The notes: a model not told the origin generated them from the letters alone. A DNA stretch of 64,000 nucleotides from Erythrophleum ivorense (GCA_026724425.1 JAIUCV010000005.1:35871784-35935783); one strand, 5' to 3'; positions 23,288 through 35,782 are shown, counted from the first letter of the stretch. Made by a program: numbers and translations.

Positions 23288-23576
23288 CTACACTCTCAAC
23301 ACGGATTCTTTCAACGCAGTCACCGATTGGAGAAGTGCGGTCAATCTAAAAAATAAACTCTTTTCTCTTTTTTAAGTTTCAAATTATAAATTTAAAAATA
23401 AAAAATTAACATTTGAAGGTAAAAAATAATAATTATAAAAAGAATTATATATATTTTAACCATATACTCATAATTATAATTTTTCAGCTTTTAATTTTAA
23501 TTTTAATTTTTAAACTTAAATTAATTTGAATAAATTGCACTTCTCTAATCAACCGTTTCGACTAGAGAGGATCCAG
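23288..23576. mobile_element. Imperfect inverted-repeat element (MITE-like)
   Basis: Left arm words GGATTCTTTC...ATTGGAGAAGTGC pair with the reverse complement of the right arm (GGATCCTCTC...ATTAGAGAAGTGC). Further inside, TTAAGTTT pairs with AAACTTAA. The total is about 290 bp with an AT-rich centre. No target duplication could be identified, so the class is unknown. Confidence 0.4.
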
Positions 23577-23954
23577 CCTCCTTCAATCTGTGTCTCTCTC
23601 CCTCTCAATCAGTCTGGCATGGGGGGCTGCTAAGACATGTGTCGTTTGGGTGTTAGAGGTCTCTTCAATTCCACTTCTTCGCTGACTCTGGTGAGTGGTG
23701 ACGACTGAGTGTGGGAGACAGCAGAATCGAAAAAGCCATTATACGCAGAACGTAGAATGATGATGGGCTTCTTGGCCCACTGTAGGGCCACCAGTAGGGC
23801 CCAAATAATCTTATTTGTTTTAAGAGTTTAGTAACTATTTGATTAGGCAACCAAAAATTTATTAATCCATAATATGGGGCTTTTGCATTTCTGTGTCCCA
23901 TCAACTTACCTCCATAAAAAGTAAATATATCTAATGACTAATAAAAATTAGAGA

Positions 23955-24340
23955 AGTTTTTTAGGAGATACTTAAATTATATGATTTTTTTATTATGAAA
24001 AAAATATATATTTTCTTTAAGTTTAAATATGACCAAAATATTTTCACTAATAATATTGGTTTATTTTATTGAAAACAGATTTTTAATTTTTTAATTGAAA
24101 ATATAAAATCATTTTATTGTAGATTTGAAGACATTTTATATTAGTTAGATATATATTCTAATATTTGTTATATTATATAAATATTATATACAAGAATATT
24201 TTAGTCATAATAATTAAAATTGTAACTTATCTTTTAATAAAAAAAATCAGTATAGCCCATATTTTGTTTTTTTTAAAAAGAGTATAAATTTTTAAAATAA
24301 AAAAGATATAATTTCTCTCATAAAAAGAAAAGTTCAATTT
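23955..24340. mobile_element. AT-rich inverted-repeat element related to 51507-51975
   Basis: The arms are roughly self-complementary. A central stretch (GTTATATTATATAAATATTA onward to AAATTGTAACTTAT) matches in order and spacing a stretch of the element at 51507-51975. This suggests two members of one AT-rich, non-coding miniature family. Ends are approximate. Confidence 0.35.
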
Positions 24341-26343
24341 ACTCTTAAGATAGGTTTAAAAACATTGAAATAAAAAGAAATGGAGACTTGTTATGATTAT
24401 GAATAATAATATCAAATAGGTTCCAAAGTGTTGGGATGACATAGATATACATGATGTTCTGCTAAAAAAAGAGTAATGGAGAGTTGTTATGATTATAAAT
24501 AATAACTGTGTCGGTTGATTTCATGTTACTCCTTAACCCCTCATCCTCCAATCAATGCAAATTATTATGGTCCTTTATCCTCTCCACTCTCTACACTCCA
24601 CCTCCTGCTTCTTCATTTCTTTTTCTTTTTCTTCTTTTTTTAATGTGTAATCTTGGCATGCATGCGTCTGAATCTCTCTCTCATATTTTTAATCATATAT
24701 CTATGACTATGAGTATATAATTTTTAAATAAATTTAGGGTTAAAAACAAATAAATTGAATTCATTATAAATAATTACGTAGACATAGAAAAAATAGAGTC
24801 ACTAAAATATATACTTTTATTGACTAAGTTTGGTTATCTTCAGTCTCTATATATTTGTATCCCTACTGCGCCAGCTTGCAGGTTTTGTTTTCACTTTTTA
24901 CTGTGTCTTTCATGAGGAAGCCAAGTTGGCCGCAAATACAAATGCTGCAGTGCTTGTAAATGTATATTTGTGTTGTTAATAAGGGAATTGGATTTGTGTT
25001 TTAGATTAATATTTTTATTTTTATTAAATATAAAATACGTATAATAATATTAATTTTTTCCATAAAAACATAATTAATGTAGAAATATTTAAGTTATTTA
25101 TTTATACACATTAAATATACGATTATAAAAAAGCTTAAATATCCATATATTTTTTATGTCTTCTAGTAAACAAATAAATACTTATTGATCTAAATCACAA
25201 ATGTAGAGCTTGTTAACTTCTATAATCTATAATATTAATAAAAATAATTAGTAAGTCTCTCTATAATTTATAACTTTAAAAGTTATGATGTATTTATAAA
25301 TAAAGAATGAAATACATGTTTATTGATTCATCAAATAAACAAATAGTTGAATTCTCCATATCCAATAAACAATTATAGAATTGAATGCATCTCTTTATAA
25401 CATAAACCTTTTGTATGAAATGTTATAATTTCAAGGGATATAATCTTGTGAAGCATGGATGAGAAAAATGTTTTATAAACTTAAAAATATTATCTTTAAT
25501 ATATAAGAGTATTAGGAAATTTTTTAATATTACTAATAAAAAAAATTTACAAAGGCTTTATTGAATCTTAAGAAAGTATTATCATCAACCCTTTAATAAT
25601 TACACATGAGAATATATATCTTTGAAAAAAAAAACTCAATTATACTTGGAAGTAACTTATCATGGAGTGATGAGGACCATCCTTAACATTGTTCTCTAAG
25701 AAAAATAAGTATTAAAAAAAAAGAAATGTGGGGCCTCCAAAATTTAGAGAAGATCATAAGATAAGACACAATATGTTACATCAATAATCAAAATCTTTAA
25801 ACATGCATGTTTAACAAGAAATTAAAAAAAGAACTAAGACAACAAGACAGGTTGGCTTCAAAGTTGTCATCGATCAAATGCTTAATTATAGCCCATCCTT
25901 TAGCTAGGTAAACTTAGGACGCCTACACAGGTAGTGGTGTTTATTGTATTTTCAATATCTACAACAAAAGAAATTTTTTTTTTAAAGCTACTCACACCAT
26001 AACCAATATAAACTATATATCTTGCACAAATTATATATCAATTTTATAAATAAATAACAACAACTTTTTAATGCTCACTCAAGACATCGATATTTTATTT
26101 GGTTAACATTATTATCCATGATCAAATAATTTCAATGTCTTCATCTAAATAACAATATTACGATTAATAAATTAGGTAGAATAATAAATAATTATCTAAA
26201 TATATTTATAAATTATTATAATTGTACATTGATTATGTGAGTAAAGTTAGATATATATTCTTATTTGTATCATTCTCTAGAATGAGTAATGATAATTGAC
26301 TTGAAATTTGTCACATAAATTTGTGGATTCAGTATAAGATTAT
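24341..26343. other. Intergenic, AT-rich, no gene seen
   Basis: Short, low-complexity open frames only. No motif, RNA gene or terminal repeat was recognised. Confidence 0.55.
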
Positions 26344-26570
26344 GAAAAAATTACACTTGAGGATTTTAAGTTAAAGATATTCATATCAAATAACTTTAAA
26401 TTTTAAGATTATTTTGAAAAGCCTTAAGATTAGAAAATTTAATGTGAAGTTCTAAGTTGTTATTCAAAAACCTCATAACTATAAATTTAAATTTTTAATC
26501 TTAAAATTATTTAAAATAATTTTAAAATTTAAGATCCTTCAATATAAATTTCTTCAACTGTAATTTTTTC
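26344..26570. mobile_element. Mutator-type MITE with 9-bp target duplication
   Basis: A 227-bp non-coding element. Its ends are inverted repeats beginning GAAAAAATTACA, then C or G, then TTGA. It is flanked on both sides by the same nine bases, TAAGATTAT (26335-26343 and 26571-26579). A 9-bp duplication is typical of Mutator-like transposons. The interior is AT-rich and partly self-complementary. Confidence 0.75.
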
Positions 26571-26579
26571 TAAGATTAT

Positions 26580-29500
26580 TAAATTACCAACATAGTAAAA
26601 AGTTCAAAACATCGACAAATAATGTAATTCGAATTTTCTGTATTTAAGGCATAAATATACAGTCTATATAAAGATAAATTGATAAATATTAAGCCAACCA
26701 ATTTTTAATGTTTAAAGTTGGGAGAATGAAACTTTTAGCATTAGAAACTCAATAAATTTTTTTTCTTGCATCTTGTGTAATACTACGTAGTATCTATTTA
26801 TTAAACAAAGTGACTTTAAAAAATAGATAGTTATGTGGGTTTAGTGTAAAATTCTTTCTTAAATCAAGAATGTGGACCACCTGATAAAGGGTCCACACAT
26901 GGTTGGATTCTTGGTGACTGTCATTATCCCCTGAGCCTTACATTTTGAAAAATGGTCCCCACATGAGAGTAAAATAAGGTAATGGAGGAGAAATGGAGAA
27001 AGCTAACCCTTTTAATGTATTTTGGAGTCAACAAAACACAGTTTACTACCAACCCATTGAAATGACCATTTTTTGTTTTCACATTTCTTTTAGTGGATGG
27101 GGAGGTAGGTTACATTGGGAGATTGGAATATTATTATTATTATTATTATTATTATTGTTATTATTATGTTGATTTAGTATTTTAGATGTGAAGTGTTATT
27201 TAACATGTTTGTCTTTAGTATAATTGGTATTCAAAGTATTGATTGTTATTTAAGATAATTTAAGATATCAAAGTAAATAAAATGATCATTTTGAATGATA
27301 TCTCATTAGTATATTTAAGAATTATTGGAAATTTATTTCATATCTCATTCTTTTTAATGTTGTTAATAATTGTATCATTTTTATAATTACATTCAATTAT
27401 TATAGAAAATATAAGAATTTCCTATACTATTATAATATCTTATATTATAGTATTTTATACTATAATGTTTAACAGGTCAAAAATATAAAAAATTAGCTTA
27501 TTAAACGACTTCAAAATTATAAACTCAGCTTCTCCGTTTGCCAACACTTATTATTGAAAAAGCATATTATTAGCTAAATTTACTGACAAATAACTTGATA
27601 AAATTAATTATAAATAAATATATAAATATATCTAACATAATTTTAAGTTATATATATATATATATATTTATAATCAGCTTAATATATCATCTTTTCATAG
27701 ATGTAATTTATCTAAAATTCTCTCCTTATTATAAGCACAACAAAGAGCAAGCCCCAATAACTCTAGGGAAGAAAAAAAAGCCATGATTTAAGTTTGCATG
27801 GGAAAGCTGACTTTATATCCTAAAATTACAAACTTGATATTTTTCTGTCATTTAGCCCAAACTGCTTTCTTTTCCTTATAAACAGAGAAAGGTAGAACAT
27901 GAACCCAGCAAGAAAACTACAATAGAATATGCATAGCATTTACTAGTGTAAAACAAAAAACAAAGTAGTTGAATTTGCATTAATTTTCATATTTAATTAT
28001 GATGATTTCTGTTGTTGATGTGAAGTTTTGAAGCTTTAGTTAATCCCCAAGAAGAAAAGGAAAGACTTGTTCCTATGGATGGGTTAAAAGAGGATTGGGG
28101 TAAGAGGCAAAAAGAAAAAGGGAAGGACATAAGAGTTCTTTTAATTTTTGTTGCAGAAGAAGGGTATAAATATAATCAATTGATTTTTTTAAAAAAATTA
28201 AAATAAATAAATTTAGTAATTTAAAGAAAAATTATTAATTTAATCTTAATTTGTAAAACTATATATACTATGAAAATACAAAAACAAAAAAATATTTTCT
28301 TTAACTTTAAACCATTTACAAATATTATCCACAACTTTCAAAATTAAAAATTAATTTTTAAATTATTCATTTTTTTAGAATTTAGATTATTCTACCTACT
28401 TCTCATTAAAACCAAAATGCCACTTTTGACTCTTTCATTTGTAAAAATGTAAATATCTCTTTCAATTTTAGATCACTTGTAAACACCATCCTCAATTTTT
28501 GAAATTATAAAATACTTTTTAAATTATCATTATTTGATATTTAATTTCTTTTGTCTACTTTTTGTTAGATGTCACTTTTAAATAACATATCTCCTGACTA
28601 ATGAGATGTGCTATTTGACTATTGAAAAAAAAAATCTAAAATAACTTATTAAATGACTATATTAATAAAAATCTTCAATTTAAGAGTATTTTTCAATTTA
28701 CGAATTTGAAAAAATGTTTGCAAAAGACCACCGTTGCGTTGCAAGTTCTTTTGTCCAAATATAAACTGATAGGCGTACAGGAAGCATGTAAAAGAAAAAT
28801 TTTTTTAGGGGGGATTATAATAAAAGATTCAAAAATAAAAAAAAATTATTTTTAAAAATTTATTACTATTTATTTTAAAATAATTATCACTAAATTTAAC
28901 AATAAATAATTAAACATGATTCTTAAAACTAATTTTTTTCACTCCTTACTTCTTAAACATAATTTTCTCTTTTTCGTATTCCCGTCCTCTTCCACAGGAA
29001 AAGTGTATTCGGACAATGTAGTTTGAAAAGGTTAAATTGTATGCCAAGAAAATAACAAAAGGGTTCTCTTTTTTTTTAAAAGAAAAGCCTCCACGGACGG
29101 GAAATGATGATAGACACATTAAAGAACTCATTGAATTTCCGCCATCAAAGCTTTCATAAATTCACCAACCACATCCCCAACGATATTTCAATTCAATTCC
29201 TTCTCATGCGTTCTACATTTATGAACCTTAAACCCACTCCTCTACTACACAGTCATTTTTCCTTGCATAAACTTGTCTGCAAATGTTGCCCTGTCTCTCC
29301 CTCATTTGAAGCACCAAAAAATCCTCCTTGTTTCTTTTCTTCAAAAATTTAACTCTACCCTGAAGCTTCTGCAACACAGCCACACAAGCAATGCTCCACA
29401 GCTTTTCATAATCCAGAAGGAGACAATAGTTCTTCTTGCAGTACTTTTTGTTTCTTCTATTTATTTCTTTTCATTGCCTTTCACGATCTGCAAATCCAGA

Positions 29501-29669
29501 CAAAGTTCGCTCACATTCTCTCGTTAAAGCCCACAACTTTTTATTTTCTAGCTTAATCGGTTTAGCTCGTGCTTTCTTTTACTTTTCCCCACTAGTGTTA
29601 ATTTCCTTTTTTTTTTTTTTTAAATATCCTTCTCTCAAAACTTAGAAGTCACTGCTATTGGGTTCATTC
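26580..29669. other. Intergenic DNA upstream of the receptor kinase
   Basis: AT-rich and without coding signal to about 29100, with an (ATT)n microsatellite at 27129-27167. From about 29170 the base composition becomes CT-rich, which fits the promoter and leader of the kinase gene. The transcription start cannot be placed. Confidence 0.5.
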
Positions 29670-29723
29670 ATGGAGTCCAAGATGCAGAAAAAGCAATGGC
29701 GGCCATGGTCATGCTGGTTTTGA
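29670..29723 (+). promoter_or_regulatory. Upstream open reading frame in the receptor-kinase leader
   Basis: ATG at 29670 opens a 17-codon frame (MESKMQKKQWRPWSCWF) ending in TGA, 49 bp before the kinase start. If transcribed as part of the leader it would be met first by scanning ribosomes and could lower translation of the kinase. The high Trp content is unusual for a random frame, but no conserved uORF family is recognised. Confidence 0.4.
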
Positions 29724-29772
29724 AGTTCTGAGAAGGGCGTTTCTTTGTTGTTTACTGTATCGTTTTTCCTCA

Positions 29773-32346
29773 ATGGGTTTGGGAGTATTTGGTTCCATTT
29801 TGGTTCTGACGCTTTTCTTCAAGCACTTGGCGTGCCAGCAACCAAATACCGATGGGTTCTTCGTATCTGAGTTCTTTAAGAAGATGGGTTTATCTTCAAC
29901 TTTCTTCCAATCCTACAACTTCTCTGGTTCTTCTTTCTGTTCATGGCGAGGGGTTTCCTGTGATACCCAGAAAGAACACGTTGTTGAGTTCATAGCTTCT
30001 GGGTTAGGCCTCTCTGGACCTATTCCCGATACTACCATTGGCAAGCTTAGCAAACTTCAATATTTGGATCTTAGCAGCAACAAAATCACTGGGTTGCCTT
30101 CAGATTTCTGGAGCTTAACCTCTCTCAAGCGCCTTAACCTTTCTTCTAACCAGATTTCTGGTTCATTGCCAAACAACATTGGCAATTTCGGTTCCTTGGA
30201 AATCTTAGACTTATCGAACAATAATCTCTCCGAAGAAATTCCAGAAGCTATAAGCTCCCTTGTCAGTCTTCGTGTCCTCAAACTTAGCCAGAACAGGTTC
30301 GAACAGAGCATACCTTCGGGGATTTTAAAGTGTCCGTCTTTAGTTTCAATTGATCTTTCATCAAATCGGCTAAATGGGACTCTTCCGGATGGTTTTGGTG
30401 CTTCGTTTCCAAAGCTCGAAATGTTGAACCTTGCAGGGAATAGTATTCATGGTCGAGATTCAAACTTTTCTGGGTTGAATTCTATTACCACTCTCAATAT
30501 ATCTGGAAATTCTTTTCAGGGTTTGGCCATGGGTGCGTTTCAGGGAAGCCTGGAGGTCATTGACCTTAGCAATAACCAATTTCAGGGTCCCATTTCTCAG
30601 GTACAATTCAGTTCTAACTACAATTGGTCTCGTTTAGTTTATCTGGATTTGTCTGAGAATCAGTTTAGTGGGGAAATTTTCCAGAATTTAAATGAAGCCC
30701 AGAATCTGAAACACCTAAATCTTGCACACAATAGATTTACCAGACAGAAATTCCCACAGATTAGAATGCTTTCTTTGTTGGAATACTTGAACTTGTCTAG
30801 AACTAATCTTGTTGGTCATATTCCTGATGAAATCTCACAACTGAGGTATTTGAATGCACTGGATATCTCTATGAATCATCTCATAGGGAAAATCCCCTTA
30901 CTGGGCAATAAAAACCTCCAAATTCTTGACCTTTCTATGAACAATTTGAGCGGTGAAATCCCTCAATCTATCTTAGATAAGCTCCGAAGGATGGAGAAAT
31001 ATAACTTCTCATGTAATAACTTAACCTTCTGTGATTCAACATTCACCCCTGAAATCCTCAAGACAGCGTTCTTTGGATCAGTTAACAGTTGCCCAATTGC
31101 TGCAAACCCTACACTTTTGAAAAGAAGAGCCACTGAACGTAAAGGAATGAAGCTGGCTCTTGGATTGACCCTAGCAATGATCTGCCTTCTTGCTGGGCTT
31201 TTATTTCTAGCATTTAGTTGTAGAAGGGAAACAAAAATGTGGGCAGTGAAGCAAACTTCATACAAAGAAGAACAGAACATCTCTGGACCCTTCGAATTCC
31301 AGACTGATTCAACAACCTGGGTGGCTGATGTCAAGCAAGCAACTTTGGTCCCAGTAGTAATTTTTGAGAAGCCATTGTTGAACATTACATTCGCAGACCT
31401 CTTGTCTGCAACTTCAAACTTCGACAGAGGTACACTTTTGGCTGAAGGGAAATTTGGACCAGTTTATAGAGGCTTTCTACCTGGTGGGATTCATGTAGCA
31501 GTTAAGGTTCTGGTTGTTGGGTCTACATTGACAGATCAAGAAGCTGCGAGAGAGCTTGAGTATCTTGGTCGGATCAAGCACCCCAATCTTGTTCCTTTAA
31601 CTGGGTATTGTCTAGCTGGAGATCAGAGGATTGCTATATATGATTACATGGAGAATGGGAACTTGCAAAACTTGCTGTATGACTTGCCACTTGGGGTGCA
31701 GAGTACTGAAGATTGGAGCACGGACACTTGGGAGGAAGATGACAATGGCGGTGGGATTCAAAATGCTGGCTCTGAGGGATTACTCACGTCTTGGAGATTT
31801 CGTCATAAGATTGCCCTTGGCACTGCTCGAGCATTGGCCTTTCTTCACCATGGCTGCTCACCTCCAATCATCCACCGAGATGTTAAGGCTAGTAGTGTTT
31901 ATCTGGATTATAATCTAGAGCCGAGGTTGTCTGATTTTGGGCTGGCTAAGATTTTTGGAGATGGCTTGGATGAGGAAATTGCGCGTGGCTCACCTGGTTA
32001 TGTTCCACCAGAGTTTTCCCAATCAGAATACAACTCTCCAACACCGAAATCTGATGTGTACTGTTTTGGGGTTGTGCTCTTTGAGCTAATAACTGGGAAA
32101 AAACCAGTTGGGGATGATTATCCTGATGAAAAGGAAGGAACTTTGGTTAGTTGGGTGAGAGGACTAGTGAGAAAGAACCAAGCTCCAAGAGCCATTGATC
32201 AGAAAATTCGCGATACGGGGCCAGATGAACAAATGGAGGAGGTCCTTAAGATTGGTTATCTTTGCACGGCTGATCTTCCCTTCAAGCGACCTAGCATGCA
32301 GCAGGTAGTTGGACTTCTTAAAGATATTGAGCCTTCCGCAATTTAG
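29773..32346 (+). CDS. LRR receptor-like kinase, At2g24230 type, intronless
   Basis: A single 857-codon frame. A signal peptide (about 1-22) is followed by an N-terminal LRR cap with FCSWRGVSCD, then about a dozen or more leucine-rich repeats (to about 410) with LxxLxLSxN/GxIP units and many N-glycosylation sites. A membrane span lies at about 460-482 and a cytoplasmic kinase domain at about 550-850. Kinase elements: Gly loop EGKFGPVYRG (558-567), VAVK lysine 578, HRD 701-703, DFG 721-723, SPGYVPPE. The Asn usually found five residues after the HRD Asp is Ser708 (HRDVKASSVYL), as I recall for the Arabidopsis relative too. Length and order match that plasma-membrane RLK. Its ligand and role are unknown here. 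The frame is intact, with no frameshift. Confidence 0.93.
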   Translation: MGLGVFGSILVLTLFFKHLACQQPNTDGFFVSEFFKKMGLSSTFFQSYNFSGSSFCSWRGVSCDTQKEHVVEFIASGLGLSGPIPDTTIGKLSKLQYLDLSSNKITGLPSDFWSLTSLKRLNLSSNQISGSLPNNIGNFGSLEILDLSNNNLSEEIPEAISSLVSLRVLKLSQNRFEQSIPSGILKCPSLVSIDLSSNRLNGTLPDGFGASFPKLEMLNLAGNSIHGRDSNFSGLNSITTLNISGNSFQGLAMGAFQGSLEVIDLSNNQFQGPISQVQFSSNYNWSRLVYLDLSENQFSGEIFQNLNEAQNLKHLNLAHNRFTRQKFPQIRMLSLLEYLNLSRTNLVGHIPDEISQLRYLNALDISMNHLIGKIPLLGNKNLQILDLSMNNLSGEIPQSILDKLRRMEKYNFSCNNLTFCDSTFTPEILKTAFFGSVNSCPIAANPTLLKRRATERKGMKLALGLTLAMICLLAGLLFLAFSCRRETKMWAVKQTSYKEEQNISGPFEFQTDSTTWVADVKQATLVPVVIFEKPLLNITFADLLSATSNFDRGTLLAEGKFGPVYRGFLPGGIHVAVKVLVVGSTLTDQEAARELEYLGRIKHPNLVPLTGYCLAGDQRIAIYDYMENGNLQNLLYDLPLGVQSTEDWSTDTWEEDDNGGGIQNAGSEGLLTSWRFRHKIALGTARALAFLHHGCSPPIIHRDVKASSVYLDYNLEPRLSDFGLAKIFGDGLDEEIARGSPGYVPPEFSQSEYNSPTPKSDVYCFGVVLFELITGKKPVGDDYPDEKEGTLVSWVRGLVRKNQAPRAIDQKIRDTGPDEQMEEVLKIGYLCTADLPFKRPSMQQVVGLLKDIEPSAI

Positions 32347-32463
32347 TGAAGGAAAAGAAGAAAAGGAATTGAGGTTGTTTTGTTTTTAATTTAATTTTAC
32401 CACTTTGATTTTTGCCACTGGATGAGAGCTTCCCATGAGGTGTTATCATGGGGAAAATGTAAA

Positions 32464-32673
32464 GAAAGCAGTCTATGGGATTCTGTTCTTTTGATGTTGA
32501 TGTCTACTCTTTTTCACCATCCATCTTTGGTAGATGAAAGCTTTGATGAGAATACACCAGAACTTGATGAAAGCAGGCTATGGGATTCTGTTCTTTTGAT
32601 GTTGATGTCTTCTCTTTTTCACCATCCGTCTTTGGTAGATGAAAGCTTTGATGAAAATACACCAGAACTTGAT
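32464..32673 (+). repeat. 105-bp tandem duplication in the 3' flank of the receptor kinase
   Basis: Two copies, 32464-32568 and 32569-32673, differ at only a few bases. The unit is a multiple of three and stays open through both copies in a frame starting at 32422 (85 codons, with LWDSVLLMLMS twice). It lies about 120 bp after the kinase stop codon, probably in the 3' UTR. Whether the frame is translated is unknown. Confidence 0.85.
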
Positions 32674-32679
32674 CTTTGA

Positions 32680-33684
32680 ACTTGTTGCTGCTTGTACTTG
32701 TTCATTCACTTTAGTCATTGACTTATTTATTCCTTTGGTCTCCTCTTACATAAAAAGTGAACACCACTGAATCCATTTTTCGCCGACTTGGAAATATTTA
32801 ATTCAGCTGGAAGGGCTTTTTTTGTTTCTTTCTTTTCACTTTTTTAGCACGTCTATACTTGAAGGGATTGCCAGCACTCCTTTTATTTTAGCAGATGAGG
32901 ACAAAGTCACTTCAAAAGCGCTTAAAAGTAAATGCAACTTAAGCAAAACATAGGCTTCGTGTGAATACTTTATTTTTGTGGTTGGGTTATTGTAGATAGT
33001 GTTTGGGTCAACGATACCTCAAGTAATTTGACATTAGTAAAACTAGGGTGGTCCGAGCATTCATTTGACTTTAACCAGAACAACAAAGAATAGCATTGAA
33101 AAAGAAAAAGCAAAAAATGTAGATAGTGTTTATGATTTATGAATAATATGGCTCTTCCTAGAGAATATATATATATATATATATATATTTGAATGTCATT
33201 TATATTAGATATGAAATGAAACATAAGCCTCTTACAATCAAGTTTTGTTTGAAAGGAATTTAGTTTTCTTATTCATTTATATTCGTTTAAAAAGAAAAGA
33301 TGAAAAATTCTTTGTTACAACTTTGATGTAAAGTATTAGAAGTCATGGACAAAATAAGAGATGCAAGGCTTGAAGGGACCAAAGTTCACAACTTCGAGAA
33401 CTTGGATAAGTCTTCATGCAAATTCTAAATTCTTGAATGAAAAAACTAACCCTTAACAACTCCGTGGTAAGAAACACATCAGGGATTAGCAGAGTTGAAT
33501 TCACTCAGATTAAACCCCATATCTAGCCACCAAACAAGATGATGACAGACAGAGCAAACGGGGATTCAACACACCGACAGCCTAAGAGAACCCACTCAAC
33601 CCACTTTGAGGATTAAGCCTTTTAAGAGATTTCTTCTCAAATGGGACGCTTATTATTGAAGATCAAGGAAGAAATATGTTAAAA

Positions 33685-33716
<32 letters not shown>

Positions 33717-35127
33717 AAAATCATGAAAGAAGAGGGGAAAGGAGATGTTGCTGCCAATTGCAGCAACTCCAACTGGTGTGGTAGCTAGGCCTTGGAGGAG
33801 AGAAAAAAGCATTGAGATAATAGTAAAAAGAGCACTGCAACGCTAGGTTTTTCTTTACTTTGAAAAAAGATTTGGTTAATTCATAGAAAGGTTTAAATTT
33901 AAGTCTATATATGTTGCCATGAAAGTTTACAAATTATAACCACATCTTTATTGTTATTCAATTCTCAAAGGATAAAAAGAACCAAAATGAAAAATATCTA
34001 TAAAAATATGAAATAGGTAAGAGTTGTTGCTAATTAAATCAATTTTTTAATTTTAATTGTGCTCAATTTATTTATTCTAATTCAAATAATCAATATGTTC
34101 ACTCTTTTAACATTAAATTACTCTCATCTCTTTCGTGCTTTAGTCAGATTATATTTGATAATTTTCTTTTAAAAGTATCATCATGACCTAGAAGTTTGAT
34201 ATATATTATTTTTATTATTTATTTCTTGTTTATAAAAGTTAACTCGTTACGCAAAATATATTTCTTCTAAAACAAATTTCTTAGTTGTACTTCTTGTCAT
34301 ATAAAAAAAAAGCATAATTTTATGCTACTGCTTCACATCATATCTAATATCTATGTCCCATTTTTGTCCAATATTTGAACAAACAAGTAGCATGCTAATA
34401 AATATAACAAATAATTAGACTTGCATTTGCGCCATACACGGAGATATTTAATTAGTAGTTAAGAATTTTTAATCAAAATATAATTATGTTAATTCAAATT
34501 TTGGCATGTTCCAGAACTCTAATCATGTTAGATTAATAATTGTGTTAATTAGGAAGAATGTTTTCTTAATAATATAAAGCATTTAATTAATAATTAAGAA
34601 ATTTTAAAAAATGTAATTGAAATTAAGGAGATTTAAATTAAAGGAATTAATCATTATAAATAAATGATTCAATAATATAAATATAATTAAATTCAAATTC
34701 AAATGAATTAAATCAAATTAAATATAATTATAATTTAATGTTAAAAGTATGTAAAAAACCCTTGAAGTGCCATTTGTAAGCAATTCAAAGTGCTACTTCT
34801 CAATATTTCGAAGCGATATTTGTCAACATTTCAAGGAGATGAAACTCCCTTAGTATAAGATATAATAGATATTGAGCCTTGAGAAAATAACCGTAAGTAT
34901 CAGTCAATTTCTTACTAGCATTTCAATCGTTATATCCTCATCACTTGAAACAAATAAGTAGATATACAGTTACAAAGCAATACACCACCAGGACAATTGT
35001 AGAAATATATACTCAATTTATTATTATTCAAATTAGTCTCCTTACAGCAGAATACGATGGAGGAATTAAGAGATGCTTAAAATGTAACTATAAGGCCTAA
35101 TAAGAACCCCCTTTGTTTCTCCAGTGT
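32680..35127. other. Intergenic, AT-rich, no gene seen
   Basis: Includes a (TA)n run at about 33166-33188 and a (GAAA)n microsatellite at 33684-33718. From about 34750 the sequence becomes more balanced and may already belong to the gypsy element whose RT starts at about 35128, but no motif is readable there. Confidence 0.5.
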
Positions 35128-35782
35128 TACTTAATCAAACAACCAAACGAAAACCAATTTCCCGTATCAGTACTTGAAGAACTATTAGATGGATTGTATG
35201 GAGCAGAGTATTTTTCTAAATTAGATCTCAGAGCTAGTTACCACCAAATTTAAATGCATCCTCAAGACATACGCTACACTACATTCAAAACCCATAAAGG
35301 CCTATATCAATTTTTGGTTGTGCCATTTTCAAGGTCTCATGAACAATCTTTTTAGACCCTTGCTTTGAAGATTCATCTTAGTTTTTTTTTTTTTTTTCTA
35401 ATGACATTTTGGTGTATAGCTGCTCATGGGAATTTAAGACATCTAAGAAGCACTCTACCAACCCTCAAGGACAGCACACCATTTGCCAAAACGACCAAGT
35501 CAACATTTGGAGCAAGACAAATAGACTACTTGGGCCATGTTAACCCCAACCAAGGAGTTGAATCAAATCCTAAGAAAATTGAATCCATTATATATTGGCC
35601 CACTCTTATTAACATCAAGTCCTTAAGGGGTTTGTTAGGCTTCATGATGTAGTACAAGAAATTTGTTCATCATGGTTCCATTAGTAAGTAAGCCATTGAC
35701 TGAATTATGCAAGAAGAATAAGGGGTTAGTGTGGAAAGTAGATAAAGCATTTAGAAATTAAAGAAGAAAATGTCATTCATGA
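35128..35782 (+). mobile_element. Ty3/gypsy reverse transcriptase fragment, degraded
   Basis: Recognisable RT words are VLEELLDGLYGAEYFSKLDL, YHQI, TTFKTHKGLYQF and, after a frame break and small deletion, TKSTFGARQIDYLGHV and IKSLRGLLGF. An in-frame stop follows YHQI, and a T-run near 35383 breaks the frame. The copy stops abruptly near 35782 in the region that joins RT to RNase H. That region resumes at about 40136, so the copy was split by an insertion. Confidence 0.85.

Noticed and set aside
30963..31385. 140-codon frame antisense to the receptor kinase
   Set aside because: Shadow of a strongly coding exon on the other strand; no motif of its own.
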